DNA from: Lachnospiraceae bacterium AM93-12TA
GTDB taxonomy: Bacteria > Bacillota > Clostridia > Lachnospirales > Lachnospiraceae
Length of the DNA: 64,000 bases
Assembly: GCA_027698105.1 (NCBI GenBank)
Contig: JAQERH010000001.1
Span: forward strand, 1 to 64,000
Direction: 5' to 3'
The translations under genes were made by a program, and so were the position numbers. This document shows, in pieces, positions 28,142-36,246 of the stretch. The notes under the pieces were generated by a model. That model saw nothing but the letters and a program-made list of their open reading frames with translations, had not been told where the DNA came from and ran no database searches. How positions within the stretch are numbered: the first letter of the stretch is position 1; every line of letters starts with the position of its first letter.

Positions 28142-28663
28142 CTACGACACTGCCGCCTCGTCAAGAGCCAGTCCGGCCCAGACAGACGCTTTCCTGTTTC
28201 CGATGGAAATCTCCATCCTGGCAAAACGTCTGTGCCAGTCAAAGATTTTTACCTGATTCTCCCGTCCGGCTAATGGTCCCTTTGTGATTCTGGAGCATCC
28301 CGTCACCCGATCCTTATAGCCATAGGACAAGGGCAGAAGGTGTTCCTGACCACAAAGTCCCCTCAGATACGCCTCTTCCTCTGGATAGACAGAAATCAGA
28401 TATCCCGGCTCTTCCATGATCCGGACAATCTGGCGGTATTCTTCCAATGCCTCTGACAGCAGTCCGGGATTTTCACTCTGAAGAAAGACATACCCTGGAA
28501 ACAGTTCTTTTTTCTGACGTTTCCAGCTGCCTTCTGACCTCCAAAGCCGTTCGCTCTGGAAATAGAATGCTTCCTCCAGCGCCTCTCTGGACAAATGCTG
28601 GTTCAGGGAATTGACAATTTCCGCCTCTCTTCCCGCACGGCACTGCAGTACATACCAGCTCAT
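28142..28663 (-). CDS. LoaP/NusG-family specialised transcription antiterminator (first of a pair)
   Basis: A 173-residue NusG paralogue with NGN start MSWYVLQCRAGREAEIVNSL, ELFPGYVFLQSENPG in the middle and a KOW-like C-terminus (SRITKGPLAGRENQVKIFD). It is the first gene after the invertible promoter. AAAGGATG lies seven bases before the ATG. It differs clearly from the second antiterminator downstream, so the pair is old or combined from two sources. One may be the activator and the other a competitor, as UpxZ is for UpxY, but nothing in the sequence shows which. The 180-240 bases between the two genes hold two small stems (GTCAG/CTGAC and GCTGAA/TTCAGC) and no gene. Confidence 0.83.
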   Translation of the reverse strand: MSWYVLQCRAGREAEIVNSLNQHLSREALEEAFYFQSERLWRSEGSWKRQKKELFPGYVFLQSENPGLLSEALEEYRQIVRIMEEPGYLISVYPEEEAYLRGLCGQEHLLPLSYGYKDRVTGCSRITKGPLAGRENQVKIFDWHRRFARMEISIGNRKASVWAGLALDEAAVS

Positions 28664-28684
28664 CTGTACTCATCCTTTCTGTTT

Positions 28685-28713
28685 GTGTCGCTTAACAGAC
28701 AGTTAAGCGACAC
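28685..28713. repeat. inversion site, left copy
   Basis: Twelve-bp arms GTGTCGCTTAAC (28685-28696) and GTTAAGCGACAC (28702-28713) around the asymmetric centre AGACA. The centre can also be read as 11-bp arms around 7 bp, a common layout for tyrosine-recombinase sites. It sits in the 5' leader of the first antiterminator gene, just before its ribosome-binding site. Confidence 0.8.
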
Positions 28714-28750
28714 TTTTTTTAATGGGTTATAAAAATCTTTTTCACTGTCA

Positions 28751-28767
28751 GAACAAAAATTTTGTTC
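28751..28767. promoter_or_regulatory. palindrome at the expected transcription start of the capsule operon
   Basis: GAACAAAA, a central A, and TTTTGTTC form a perfect palindrome. The predicted start site (about 28767) falls at its edge. It may be an operator or a 5'-end RNA hairpin. Confidence 0.4.
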
Positions 28768-28773
28768 CCGTAA

Positions 28774-28802
28774 ATTATAACACCCTTTACAGGGGGAGTC
28801 AA
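28774..28802 (-). promoter_or_regulatory. sigma-A promoter of the capsule operon, inside the invertible segment
   Basis: On the minus strand -35 TTGACT (28802-28797), 17-bp spacer, -10 TATAAT (28779-28774). The match is near-perfect and the direction is toward the first antiterminator gene. Expected start about 28767. Confidence 0.85.
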
Positions 28803-28947
28803 TCGCCACAGGCAGTCACATATTTCATATATTTCTAAAATTTTCTTAGTTTTCTTTAAATTTTCAAGTAACTGCACACTATTAAAAAAATCCTATATTG
28901 TCCAGTCCAATCAGCTGCTTTTAAAGAATTCCTTAATCTGCAGAAAA

Positions 28948-28976
28948 GTGTCGCTTAACTGTCTGTTAAGCGACAC
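28948..28976. repeat. inversion site, right copy
   Basis: The same 12-bp arms as the left copy, but with centre TGTCT, the reverse complement of the left copy's AGACA. Here the palindrome extends outward through TGCAGAAAA/TTTTCTGCA (28939-28985). It lies 24 bases after the end of holA and may double as that gene's terminator, since TTTT follows the stem on both strands. Confidence 0.8.
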
Positions 28977-29009
28977 TTTTCTGCATAATTATACCCTGAT
29001 TCTGTGTTT

Positions 29010-29987
29010 CTATTCCCGGTATTTCCTCATAATCATCAGCTCTACCGCCAGCCGGTCTCCCAGCTGGCCTGTCTTGACTGCCTCCTCAGCCTCCACGCAG
29101 GCCTCCACGCAGCCGGTCAGCTGCTCTCTTGTAAAAGTCCTGGCCTGGGGCATCAGTTTTCCGGCCACAAAAGGCGGAATTTTCAGCTTTGAAGCAATGG
29201 CGCTTTTATCATTTCCGGACGCCATCATTTCCTTTACCAGAAGAATCTGGTTAAACTGTCTGGCGATTAAAAAGAGGATTCTCATAGGAGGCTCTTTCAA
29301 TGTCAGCAAATCCTCGTACAGATCCATGGCTGTTTTCGTCTTTCCTGTCACAATAGCTGTCACCATGTCAAAGATCTTATTTGTCACCTGCACAGTGGTG
29401 ACTGCCTCTATGTCCTCCCTGGTCACCACTTCCTGCCCCATAGTATAGGAAATCAGTTTTTCCAGCTCTGTGCGGATGGTTTCCATATCGTCTCCTGTCC
29501 GTTCCAGAAAGAAATTCATATCAGCAGACGTGATTTTTCTTCCGTTCTGTGCCAGGATCCTGCCTGCCCAGACAGCCAGCTGGGAGGCGCTCTGCCGCTT
29601 CAGTTCTACGGCGCTTCCCAGTTCCTTAACCTTCTTATATAAGCGGTTTCTCTTATCTACTGCTGACTCTGCAAATACTATACAGGTGGTATCCGGTATG
29701 TCCGGAAGAGCCTCCACCAGCTCGTCCGAGGCTGCCTTAAAAAATCCGCTGTCCTCTACCACAATCAGACGTCTGTCGCTGAAAAAAGGCATGGTATTAG
29801 CCAGACTGATCAGCTCTCTCACGTCCAGCCCTTTCCCTTCAAAATAATTGTAGTTCATGGTATCGTCCCCTGCCACAGCCTGGCGGAGACGCTTTTTATA
29901 GCTCTGCTTCAGAAATTCTTCCTCTCCGAACAGCAGATAAAAACGCTTGAAATTTCCCGACTTGATATCCTGATTTAATGTCTCCAT
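29010..29987 (-). CDS. holA: DNA polymerase III subunit delta
   Basis: The clamp-loader delta subunit opens the beta clamp during replication. The 325-residue protein has the holA pattern: FYLLFGEEEFLKQSYKKRL (Walker-like fold without a P-loop), NYNYFEGKGLDVRELISLAN, and ADMNFFLERTGDDMETIRTE before the C-terminal helical collar (PMRILFLIARQFNQILLVKE). The ATG at 29987 has GGAG eight bases upstream; a GTG six codons earlier is the alternative. It follows comEC, the usual order in Clostridia. rpsT, which often comes next, is absent; the inversion segment is there instead. Confidence 0.93.
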   Translation of the reverse strand: METLNQDIKSGNFKRFYLLFGEEEFLKQSYKKRLRQAVAGDDTMNYNYFEGKGLDVRELISLANTMPFFSDRRLIVVEDSGFFKAASDELVEALPDIPDTTCIVFAESAVDKRNRLYKKVKELGSAVELKRQSASQLAVWAGRILAQNGRKITSADMNFFLERTGDDMETIRTELEKLISYTMGQEVVTREDIEAVTTVQVTNKIFDMVTAIVTGKTKTAMDLYEDLLTLKEPPMRILFLIARQFNQILLVKEMMASGNDKSAIASKLKIPPFVAGKLMPQARTFTREQLTGCVEACVEAEEAVKTGQLGDRLAVELMIMRKYRE

Positions 29988-30178
29988 ATCCGTTTCTCCG
30001 TTCACTGCTTACACGCTGCAGTTTCTGTTTTACTGTAATCTTACCGTTTGGTACTATTATATAATCAATCTCCCTGTTTGCCAATCCGATTTCTGCATCT
30101 ATACACAGCAGTCGCACGGATACTTCAACAGTGGCTATTAACAGCAGTGTAAGCTTAATTAGACAAAAACTGCTGTTT

Positions 30179-32842
30179 TTATCTATTGGGGATAAATCCC
30201 TGAATTTCCATCTTCTCTCCATCTGTCCGGATGGTAATCATCCCCTGTTCTTCTGTGGCCCACCAGGCAATGCCCCGCTCATCAAATCTTTCGATGACCT
30301 CTGGGTGGGGATGTCCGTAGGAATTATCCTTTCCATAAGACAGAATGGCTATCCTTGGGTGTACTGTGTCAAGAAACTGCTCTGAGCTGGAGGTGGAGGA
30401 ACCATGATGCCCTGCCTTCAAAATCTGAACCTGCCTGTTTTCATCCCACTGCTCTGCAATCTCTGCCTCTCCTTCTGCTCCCAGATCTCCCATGAGAAGC
30501 ATGGAAAAATCACCGTATTCTGCCAGAAGCACCTCTGAATGATCATTTCTGTCACTGCTTAAGGTGTCTCTGTAGGGGTATAGACAGGAGAGAGAAAGTT
30601 TACCGGACTGCACAAAGTCTCCGGCGCAGATATAATCCGTCTGCACCCCCCTTTTTTCTGCTGTAGACTCCAGCTTTTCATAAACCTCCTCCCCCTTGCC
30701 GGGAAACGGCAGAAACAGGCGGCTGATTTCAATTCCTGCGTCCTCCTCCAGAAGCCATATAAGACCGCTGATATGATCCTGATCTCCGTGGCTGACAAAG
30801 GCCATATCGATTGTTCTGATTCCCCGGCTCTTTAACAGAGGTTCCAGCCGTTGCTCCCCCAGCTTTTTAATCTGAGTGCTGCCTCCGTCTACTAAAATCA
30901 CCTGCTCCTCTGTCTCCAGAAGAATACCGTCTCCCTGTCCTACGTCAATAAAATCGACTCTGAGGCCGGAAACAGAGCGGTGCAGGAGAAAAGCAAGGAG
31001 TGCGAACAGAAACCCCCAGGTTTTTATATTTTCCGTCCCCCTGTCTCTTCCTGCCAGCTGCAGGCTCTTTTCTGCCCTATCATTTCTCGCCTTCTCCTTT
31101 TTTTCTGCTTTCTCCTCTTTTCCCTCTCTCTCAGCTTCCCGTCTTCTTCCCCGGTTCCCTGCACAGGCGAGAAACGCAGCCAGCACAGCATAATAGGCAG
31201 CTAACTTCCAAAGCTTCGGTCTCCCCAGGATCAGGGAACTGCACGGCAGTCTCTCTGCTGCCCGGCAGAGGATTTCATAAAATGCAAAGCTATAGTGGCA
31301 GGTTCCCATACTTCCCACTGCTCCCAGGTCCAGAAGCTGTTTCAGAAAAAACGCTGCCGGGCCAGGTATAACGCTGGAAACCAGAATTCCTCCCATTCCC
31401 ATGAGAAGCCCGGCCATCCCTGCACCCACCACATAGGTCATAAGGGGAATTACAAGAAAATTTAAAAAAATCCCATATAGAGGATATTCAAAGAAATGGT
31501 ACAGTACCATGGGACCTGTGACCAGCTGAATCGCCAGACTCATCACCAAAGCCTTCGTCCAAGCTTTTTTGTATCCCAGTCCGTCTGTCAGTTCCTTCCC
31601 TGCCCAGCCAATGGCAAACACAGCTCCAAAGGAGAGCTGAAATGCCCCTGTAAATATGATAAAGGGATTTTCAAGGGACAGGCAGATCACCGCCAGAGCC
31701 ATAGCGGACAGGAGATCATAAGTTCTGCCCAGCCAGGCTGCGGTAAAAGCACAGGCAAGCATCAGACAGGCCCGAAACACGGATGGCCCGAAACCGGTCA
31801 TGGTTCCATATAGGAAAATCAGTCCTCCGGCCCACACTCCGGACCATCCAAACCCCAGCCCCAGATGTCTGAGCAGACGATAGACTCCCATTCCAATCAA
31901 AGAGATGTGAAGGCCGCTGACAGCCAGAAGATGGGCAATGCCGTTTTTCTGATATAACTCATTGATTTCCTCATCCATCCTGGTTTTGTCTCCCAGAAGA
32001 ACGGCAGACAGAAGTCCGGCGTCCGCCTCTGTGCAGTATTGTCCTAAAAGCTTCTTCGCCTGTTCACGAATCCTGTATGTCACAGCCTGCAGAGGCCAGA
32101 CGGAATGTTCTGTTATTTCTGCCTTCTTTGCGCTCATCCTGCAGCAGATATCCCTGGAACGGTAATAAAGGCGGTAGTCAAACTCCCCCTCATTTCTGGC
32201 CGGTTCAAAGCTTTCCAGCTCCCCTGTGCAGAAAAGTCTCATTCCAGGCAGCAGTTCCCCATTCCCTATGTCATCCGGCGGAAGATAGACCAGAAGACGT
32301 TTTAAAGCGTACTCCTTCCATTCTGCCTTTTCTTTCTTCTCCCTCTCAGACTTTCCCTCCTCAGACTTCCCCTCTTGATCTCCTGGCGCGGCTTTTTTTC
32401 TCACCGCCATCTTTACATGCTTCAGCTGAACCGATATACTTCCATTCTTTTCCTGAATCGCCTCCACCGTTCCTTCCGCTCTGGACGTCAGATCAGAAAA
32501 GCCTGGATTGCCCTCTTCTTTTATAATGACTTCCTCCTGAAGTCCGGCTTCCATCCTGGCCGCTCCCAGAAGAGCAGACACTGCCAGAATGCAGAAAGGC
32601 GCCAGCCGCAGTTTCTCATAAATTCCTGCTTTCCAGAAAGCTGTTCCCATTGAAAAAAGCCCTTTTTCAGACCTGGCTGTCCTGCCTCTGTCCGCAAAAA
32701 GGGCATAGAATATCAGCGCTGCTGCCAATATGGCCGCGCCTCCTCTTACGATTATCTCATCTGCCGCCTTACTCCAGTTCAGATACGCCCATGCCTCTCC
32801 AAGTACAATGGCTGCTGCTGTCCAAAGTAGCGGTCGTTTGAT
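30179..32842 (-). CDS. comEC: ComEC/Rec2 DNA-uptake channel protein with apparent ATC start
   Basis: An 887-residue membrane protein that moves single-stranded DNA into the cell during competence. It has N-terminal membrane helices, an OB-fold region (30-200), the competence domain (NGIAHLLAVSGLHISLIGMG and on), and a C-terminal metallo-beta-lactamase domain with VDFIDVGQGDGILLET, VSHGDQDHISG and LKAGHHGSSTSSS. The first in-frame ATG/GTG/TTG is a TTG at 32728, but it would cut off the usual N-terminus. Reading upstream gives IKRPLLWTAAAIVLGEAWAY. This begins with an ATC at 32842-32840, seven bases after a perfect GGAGG. So the start looks like ATG changed to ATC; the gene may be weakly translated, start at the TTG, or carry a base error. 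Confidence 0.85.
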   Translation of the reverse strand: MKRPLLWTAAAIVLGEAWAYLNWSKAADEIIVRGGAAILAAALIFYALFADRGRTARSEKGLFSMGTAFWKAGIYEKLRLAPFCILAVSALLGAARMEAGLQEEVIIKEEGNPGFSDLTSRAEGTVEAIQEKNGSISVQLKHVKMAVRKKAAPGDQEGKSEEGKSEREKKEKAEWKEYALKRLLVYLPPDDIGNGELLPGMRLFCTGELESFEPARNEGEFDYRLYYRSRDICCRMSAKKAEITEHSVWPLQAVTYRIREQAKKLLGQYCTEADAGLLSAVLLGDKTRMDEEINELYQKNGIAHLLAVSGLHISLIGMGVYRLLRHLGLGFGWSGVWAGGLIFLYGTMTGFGPSVFRACLMLACAFTAAWLGRTYDLLSAMALAVICLSLENPFIIFTGAFQLSFGAVFAIGWAGKELTDGLGYKKAWTKALVMSLAIQLVTGPMVLYHFFEYPLYGIFLNFLVIPLMTYVVGAGMAGLLMGMGGILVSSVIPGPAAFFLKQLLDLGAVGSMGTCHYSFAFYEILCRAAERLPCSSLILGRPKLWKLAAYYAVLAAFLACAGNRGRRREAEREGKEEKAEKKEKARNDRAEKSLQLAGRDRGTENIKTWGFLFALLAFLLHRSVSGLRVDFIDVGQGDGILLETEEQVILVDGGSTQIKKLGEQRLEPLLKSRGIRTIDMAFVSHGDQDHISGLIWLLEEDAGIEISRLFLPFPGKGEEVYEKLESTAEKRGVQTDYICAGDFVQSGKLSLSCLYPYRDTLSSDRNDHSEVLLAEYGDFSMLLMGDLGAEGEAEIAEQWDENRQVQILKAGHHGSSTSSSEQFLDTVHPRIAILSYGKDNSYGHPHPEVIERFDERGIAWWATEEQGMITIRTDGEKMEIQGFIPNR

Positions 32843-32861
32843 ATGTTTTCCTCCTTTTCTT

Positions 32862-33830
32862 CTATCCCTCCTGCTTTAAAATATACCTCTCATCCCTTTC
32901 AAAAGGCTTATCCAGAGGGATTGCGTCCCGGTACATAATGTCCTGGGAACCATTCACTGTTATCTGTACCTTATTTACGGTCTGCAGTTCTGTCAGAGAA
33001 TCTACAATCGCGTAAACTGCCAGCTTTTCCGAGGTATTGGGAACCCCGGCCAGAAAGCTGCTGTCAAAATTTACATAGCAGATATTTTCAGCTACCGATA
33101 TATTTAAAATCTTGGTCTCCTTGGGAAGCACCGGATTCATGGCATCATCCGAAGGGCCTGCCACCAGCTGCTCCACCACCAGCCGTTCCAGGGATGTATT
33201 GGCGCTGTGTACCACCGTTCTGGTTTCCGGAATCAGGGCCGTCCCGTCCTCATTGGAAAAATAGAGGGTCAGTTCTGCCTGTTCATAGGAATTAATGTCC
33301 GTGATTCCTTCTACAAAATCACTTTTTCCTAATGCTCCCACAGGATTTCCGGCACTGTCCAGCTTCGGCTGTCCCTCACAGCTGATACTTACAAACTCGA
33401 TCCCCTCTGCCTGGGTCAGGGTCTTTACAAATGCTGCCCTGCAGAGAATTTCCCTGACTGGTTCCATGGAATTGTACTCCTTGCTGAAATCCAGATAGAG
33501 TATATTGTCATTTTTCTTCATGCCTAACAGCTGCGTTTTCTCCGTCAGCACCGGCTGGTACTCTGTATCAGCCGGAGGAACCAGAAGCTTCCCTGCCAGC
33601 TCTCCGAGAAGCTGTTCTGTATCCTCTGCATCGGCCTCATAACTATATGGACTCAGTTTCAGTCCTGAAGCATCCAGATAATAAATCTGATATTCTCCCC
33701 GGCTGGCCGTCTCGTCCCCTTTTTTCTCCTTTCTGCCGCATCCTGTGCTGAGCGCTGCCAGAAGAAACACAGCTGTCAGACAAACTGCTGTCTTTCTCAA
33801 TTTTCCAGACTTTTTTCCGGCTGTCCCCAT
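32862..33830 (-). CDS. GerMN-domain lipoprotein
   Basis: A 322-residue lipoprotein: signal peptide with lipobox LSTGC (about residues 28-32), then two GerMN-like domains. The first contains LYLDFSKEYNSMEPVREILC and the second CYVNFDSSFLAGVPNTSEKL and QITVNGSQDI. GerM of Bacillus subtilis is a lipoprotein needed for sporulation and germination, probably bound to peptidoglycan or to the GerM-SpoIIQ ring. Its position between a histidine kinase and comEC is common in Clostridia. AGGAGG precedes the ATG. The exact role here is inferred. Confidence 0.87.
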   Translation of the reverse strand: MGTAGKKSGKLRKTAVCLTAVFLLAALSTGCGRKEKKGDETASRGEYQIYYLDASGLKLSPYSYEADAEDTEQLLGELAGKLLVPPADTEYQPVLTEKTQLLGMKKNDNILYLDFSKEYNSMEPVREILCRAAFVKTLTQAEGIEFVSISCEGQPKLDSAGNPVGALGKSDFVEGITDINSYEQAELTLYFSNEDGTALIPETRTVVHSANTSLERLVVEQLVAGPSDDAMNPVLPKETKILNISVAENICYVNFDSSFLAGVPNTSEKLAVYAIVDSLTELQTVNKVQITVNGSQDIMYRDAIPLDKPFERDERYILKQEG

Positions 33831-33897
33831 TTCTGTCCTCCTGTCCTTTCTGACCTTCTCTGCGGAAGCAATCCCTTTCCTTCCTGGCAGGCCGCCT

Positions 33898-35352
33898 CTA
33901 GGGAATATAATTTAACGGAATCCGGACGGTGAAGGTAGTTCCCTCCCCCTCTTTGCTCTGAAGCTTAATCGCTCCCTGGTGCATCAGCACAATACTCTTG
34001 GTAATGGCAAGTCCCAGGCCGGTTCCTCCTGTCTCCCTGGATCTGGCCTTGTCCACACGGTAAAAGCGCTCGAATACATGCTCCTGCTCCTCCTGGGAAA
34101 TTCCGATTCCGTTATCTGAAATTTTTACATAGAAAAACTTGTGATCCGCATCCAGTGTTACGTGAACCCATCCGTCCTCGTGGTTATACTTCACAGCATT
34201 TTCCACTAAATTGGTAAGAGCCAGAGAAAGCTTTACCTCATCTACATCTGCAGACACCTGCCGGATGCTTTCAAATACCAGCTCGATATTTCTCTTCTTG
34301 GCAATCGGCCGGAGGCGCTTTAAAATCTGCTCCATCAGCTCATTTAAATTGGCCGGGGCCACATTCAGCTCTGCATTGGACTTATCTGCCCGGACTAACG
34401 TGAGCAGATCGTCAATAATCTTGCTTTCCCTGTCAATCTCATCGGAGATATCAGACAGAAATTCCCGGTACAGCTCTGCCGGGGCATCCTCCATTCCCAT
34501 CAGGGAATCAGCCAGAACACGAATCGATGTAATCGGTGTTTTCAGCTCATGGGACACATTGGATACAAATTCCTGTCTGGACTGATCCACCGCCTTCAGT
34601 TTTCCCAGAGTACGGCTCACCGCTTCGGAAATATCCCTGGTTTCCTTATAAGCGCCTACCAGAATATCCTGCTCCAGATCTCCATCCGCTACAATCCCCA
34701 GCACATGTCTGAGTCTTATAAACGGCCGGATCAGAACGCCGGCTGCCAGACATGCCAGTCCTGCTGCCAGCCAGAGAATCACGATCTGAAAGAAAAACAG
34801 CTTCTCTGATATCTGGCTGTCCAGCAGCTCAATGCCCTCTGTTGATACCGTAAACATCAGAACTCCGTCTACTCTCCCATCTCCATCCTTCTCCTGAATG
34901 GGAAAGGCCAGAGAAAAATAATCCTTTTTTCTGTTGTAACTGCTCTGGGTTTCTCCGGAATAAGCCTTTAAAACTTCCTCCGTAATATTAAACTTTCCCT
35001 CCGCCAGCCCATAGGTGTCCTTTACAATCTTAAAATTCTGATCTGCCACAAGGATCCGTCCGTTAAACAGGTCCGCCGTCACCGCCAGCTCTGTATCCAG
35101 AATCGGATTTTTCGCTCCGCTGTTGGCATAATCGCAGCTAAGCATCTTGTTGACCAGAATCAGGCATTTATTCTGGGCATGGATCATAGTATCCTCCACC
35201 TGGCTCTGCCTCAGAGTGGAAGTCAGCATAGCCGACTGAGCCAGAAGAGGAACAATCGTAAACATGAGAATACAGAAAATCAGAGGGAGCCGCATGCTGA
35301 CTGCATGGCGGGCCTCCCTCCTTGTCTTCTTCTTAAAAACACCGCTCCACAT
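33898..35352 (-). CDS. membrane sensor histidine kinase (HAMP-HisKA-HATPase), no adjacent regulator
   Basis: A 484-residue kinase. Membrane helices are about 20-42 and 175-200, with an extracellular sensor region between them. A HAMP linker follows, then HisKA with the phospho-acceptor in SNVSHELKTPITSIRV. HATPase boxes are LVENAVKYN (N), DNGIGISQEEQEHVFERFY (G1/F) and GGTGLGLAITKSI (G2). Such kinases phosphorylate an OmpR-type regulator; none is adjacent, and the upstream gene is degV. It starts directly after the degV stop (TAG ATG). Signal and partner are unknown. Confidence 0.9.
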   Translation of the reverse strand: MWSGVFKKKTRREARHAVSMRLPLIFCILMFTIVPLLAQSAMLTSTLRQSQVEDTMIHAQNKCLILVNKMLSCDYANSGAKNPILDTELAVTADLFNGRILVADQNFKIVKDTYGLAEGKFNITEEVLKAYSGETQSSYNRKKDYFSLAFPIQEKDGDGRVDGVLMFTVSTEGIELLDSQISEKLFFFQIVILWLAAGLACLAAGVLIRPFIRLRHVLGIVADGDLEQDILVGAYKETRDISEAVSRTLGKLKAVDQSRQEFVSNVSHELKTPITSIRVLADSLMGMEDAPAELYREFLSDISDEIDRESKIIDDLLTLVRADKSNAELNVAPANLNELMEQILKRLRPIAKKRNIELVFESIRQVSADVDEVKLSLALTNLVENAVKYNHEDGWVHVTLDADHKFFYVKISDNGIGISQEEQEHVFERFYRVDKARSRETGGTGLGLAITKSIVLMHQGAIKLQSKEGEGTTFTVRIPLNYIP

Positions 35353-36216
35353 CTATTGTTCCAGCCTCCTGGTAGCTGCGACAGCCAGAGAACCTGGGCC
35401 AATATGGCAGGCAACGCTGAGAGGAAGGGGATCCAGATAGATATCTGCCTCTGGAAACAGTACCTTCAGCTCCTCGCTGAAAGCCTGTGCCGCCTCTTCA
35501 TTCTGTGTATGGGCAATTTCAATATGTGTTTTCGTACAGTTCTCGTCTCCCAGACGCTCCTTCAGGTCCTTCTGAATCGCTGAGATCATAATATTTTTCG
35601 CCTGCTTTGTCGTTCTGGCTTTTGAAAAGGCATCCAGCTTTTTGCCAAGAATAATCAAAACCGGCTTAATCTTTAAAAGCGTGCCTAAAGCTGCCGCTGC
35701 TGCAGTAATGCGTCCGCCTTTTTTCAGGTACTTGAGAGTATCCACTGTAATATAGATCACAGAATCCCCCTGAGTTTCCTCCAGCTTTTTCTTAATATCA
35801 GCACCGCTTACACCTGCCTTTGCCAGCTGCAGCGCGTCTAAGGCCGACTGTCTCTGGGTCACTGAAACCCGGTGATTATCTACCACATGAACCCGTCCCT
35901 CATAGTCCTGCGCCAGAACCATAGCTGTCTGGCAGGAGCTGGACAGGCCGCTGGACATGGGGATGTGGACAACTTCATCATAGGTTTTGAGAAGCCCGTC
36001 CCACAGCTCCATCACCGAAGCGGGAGAAGGCTGGGAGGTGCTGATGTCAGCTCCCCCGTTCATTTTCTCATAAAACTCCTGATGAGTCAGATCTACTCCC
36101 TCCAGATACGTTCTGCCGTCCACCATAAACGGCATAGGAAGCACATAAATCCCCAGCTCCTCTCCCTGCTTCTGGGTAATTCCGCTGTTGCTGTCCGTGA
36201 CAATCGCTGTTTTCAT
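35353..36216 (-). CDS. DegV-family fatty-acid-binding protein
   Basis: A 287-residue cytosolic DegV protein. It has the N-terminal MKTAIVTDSNSGITQKQGEE, the lipid-contact blocks STSQPSPASV and HIPMSSGLSSSCQTA, and a C-terminal domain with GPGSLAVAA. DegV/FakB proteins present fatty acids to the FakA kinase. No FakA is beside it. The ATG at 36216 is preferred because GGGAGGAG lies just before it; a GTG five codons upstream is part of that site. It lies 31 bases after gpmI. Confidence 0.9.
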   Translation of the reverse strand: MKTAIVTDSNSGITQKQGEELGIYVLPMPFMVDGRTYLEGVDLTHQEFYEKMNGGADISTSQPSPASVMELWDGLLKTYDEVVHIPMSSGLSSSCQTAMVLAQDYEGRVHVVDNHRVSVTQRQSALDALQLAKAGVSGADIKKKLEETQGDSVIYITVDTLKYLKKGGRITAAAAALGTLLKIKPVLIILGKKLDAFSKARTTKQAKNIMISAIQKDLKERLGDENCTKTHIEIAHTQNEEAAQAFSEELKVLFPEADIYLDPLPLSVACHIGPGSLAVAATRRLEQ

Positions 36217-36246
36217 TCCTTCTCCTCCCACAGTGTTCCTGCTTTT

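Larger units (their letters stand above)
28714..28947. other. candidate invertible promoter segment
   Basis: This 234-bp segment lies between two identical 29-nt sites whose 5-bp centres are AGACA and TGTCT, so they face each other. It is AT-rich, has no gene, and carries one near-consensus promoter pointing at the capsule operon (ON as drawn). Flipping it would point the promoter at the 3' end of holA. No recombinase gene is in the window, so the enzyme must be encoded elsewhere. Inversion itself is inferred. Confidence 0.7.

Noticed and set aside
28685..28976. The two hairpins as ordinary terminators only
   Set aside because: The left copy has no T-run in the direction of the operon, the two 29-nt sequences are identical, and their centres are reversed. 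A terminator role for the right copy (after holA) remains possible alongside.
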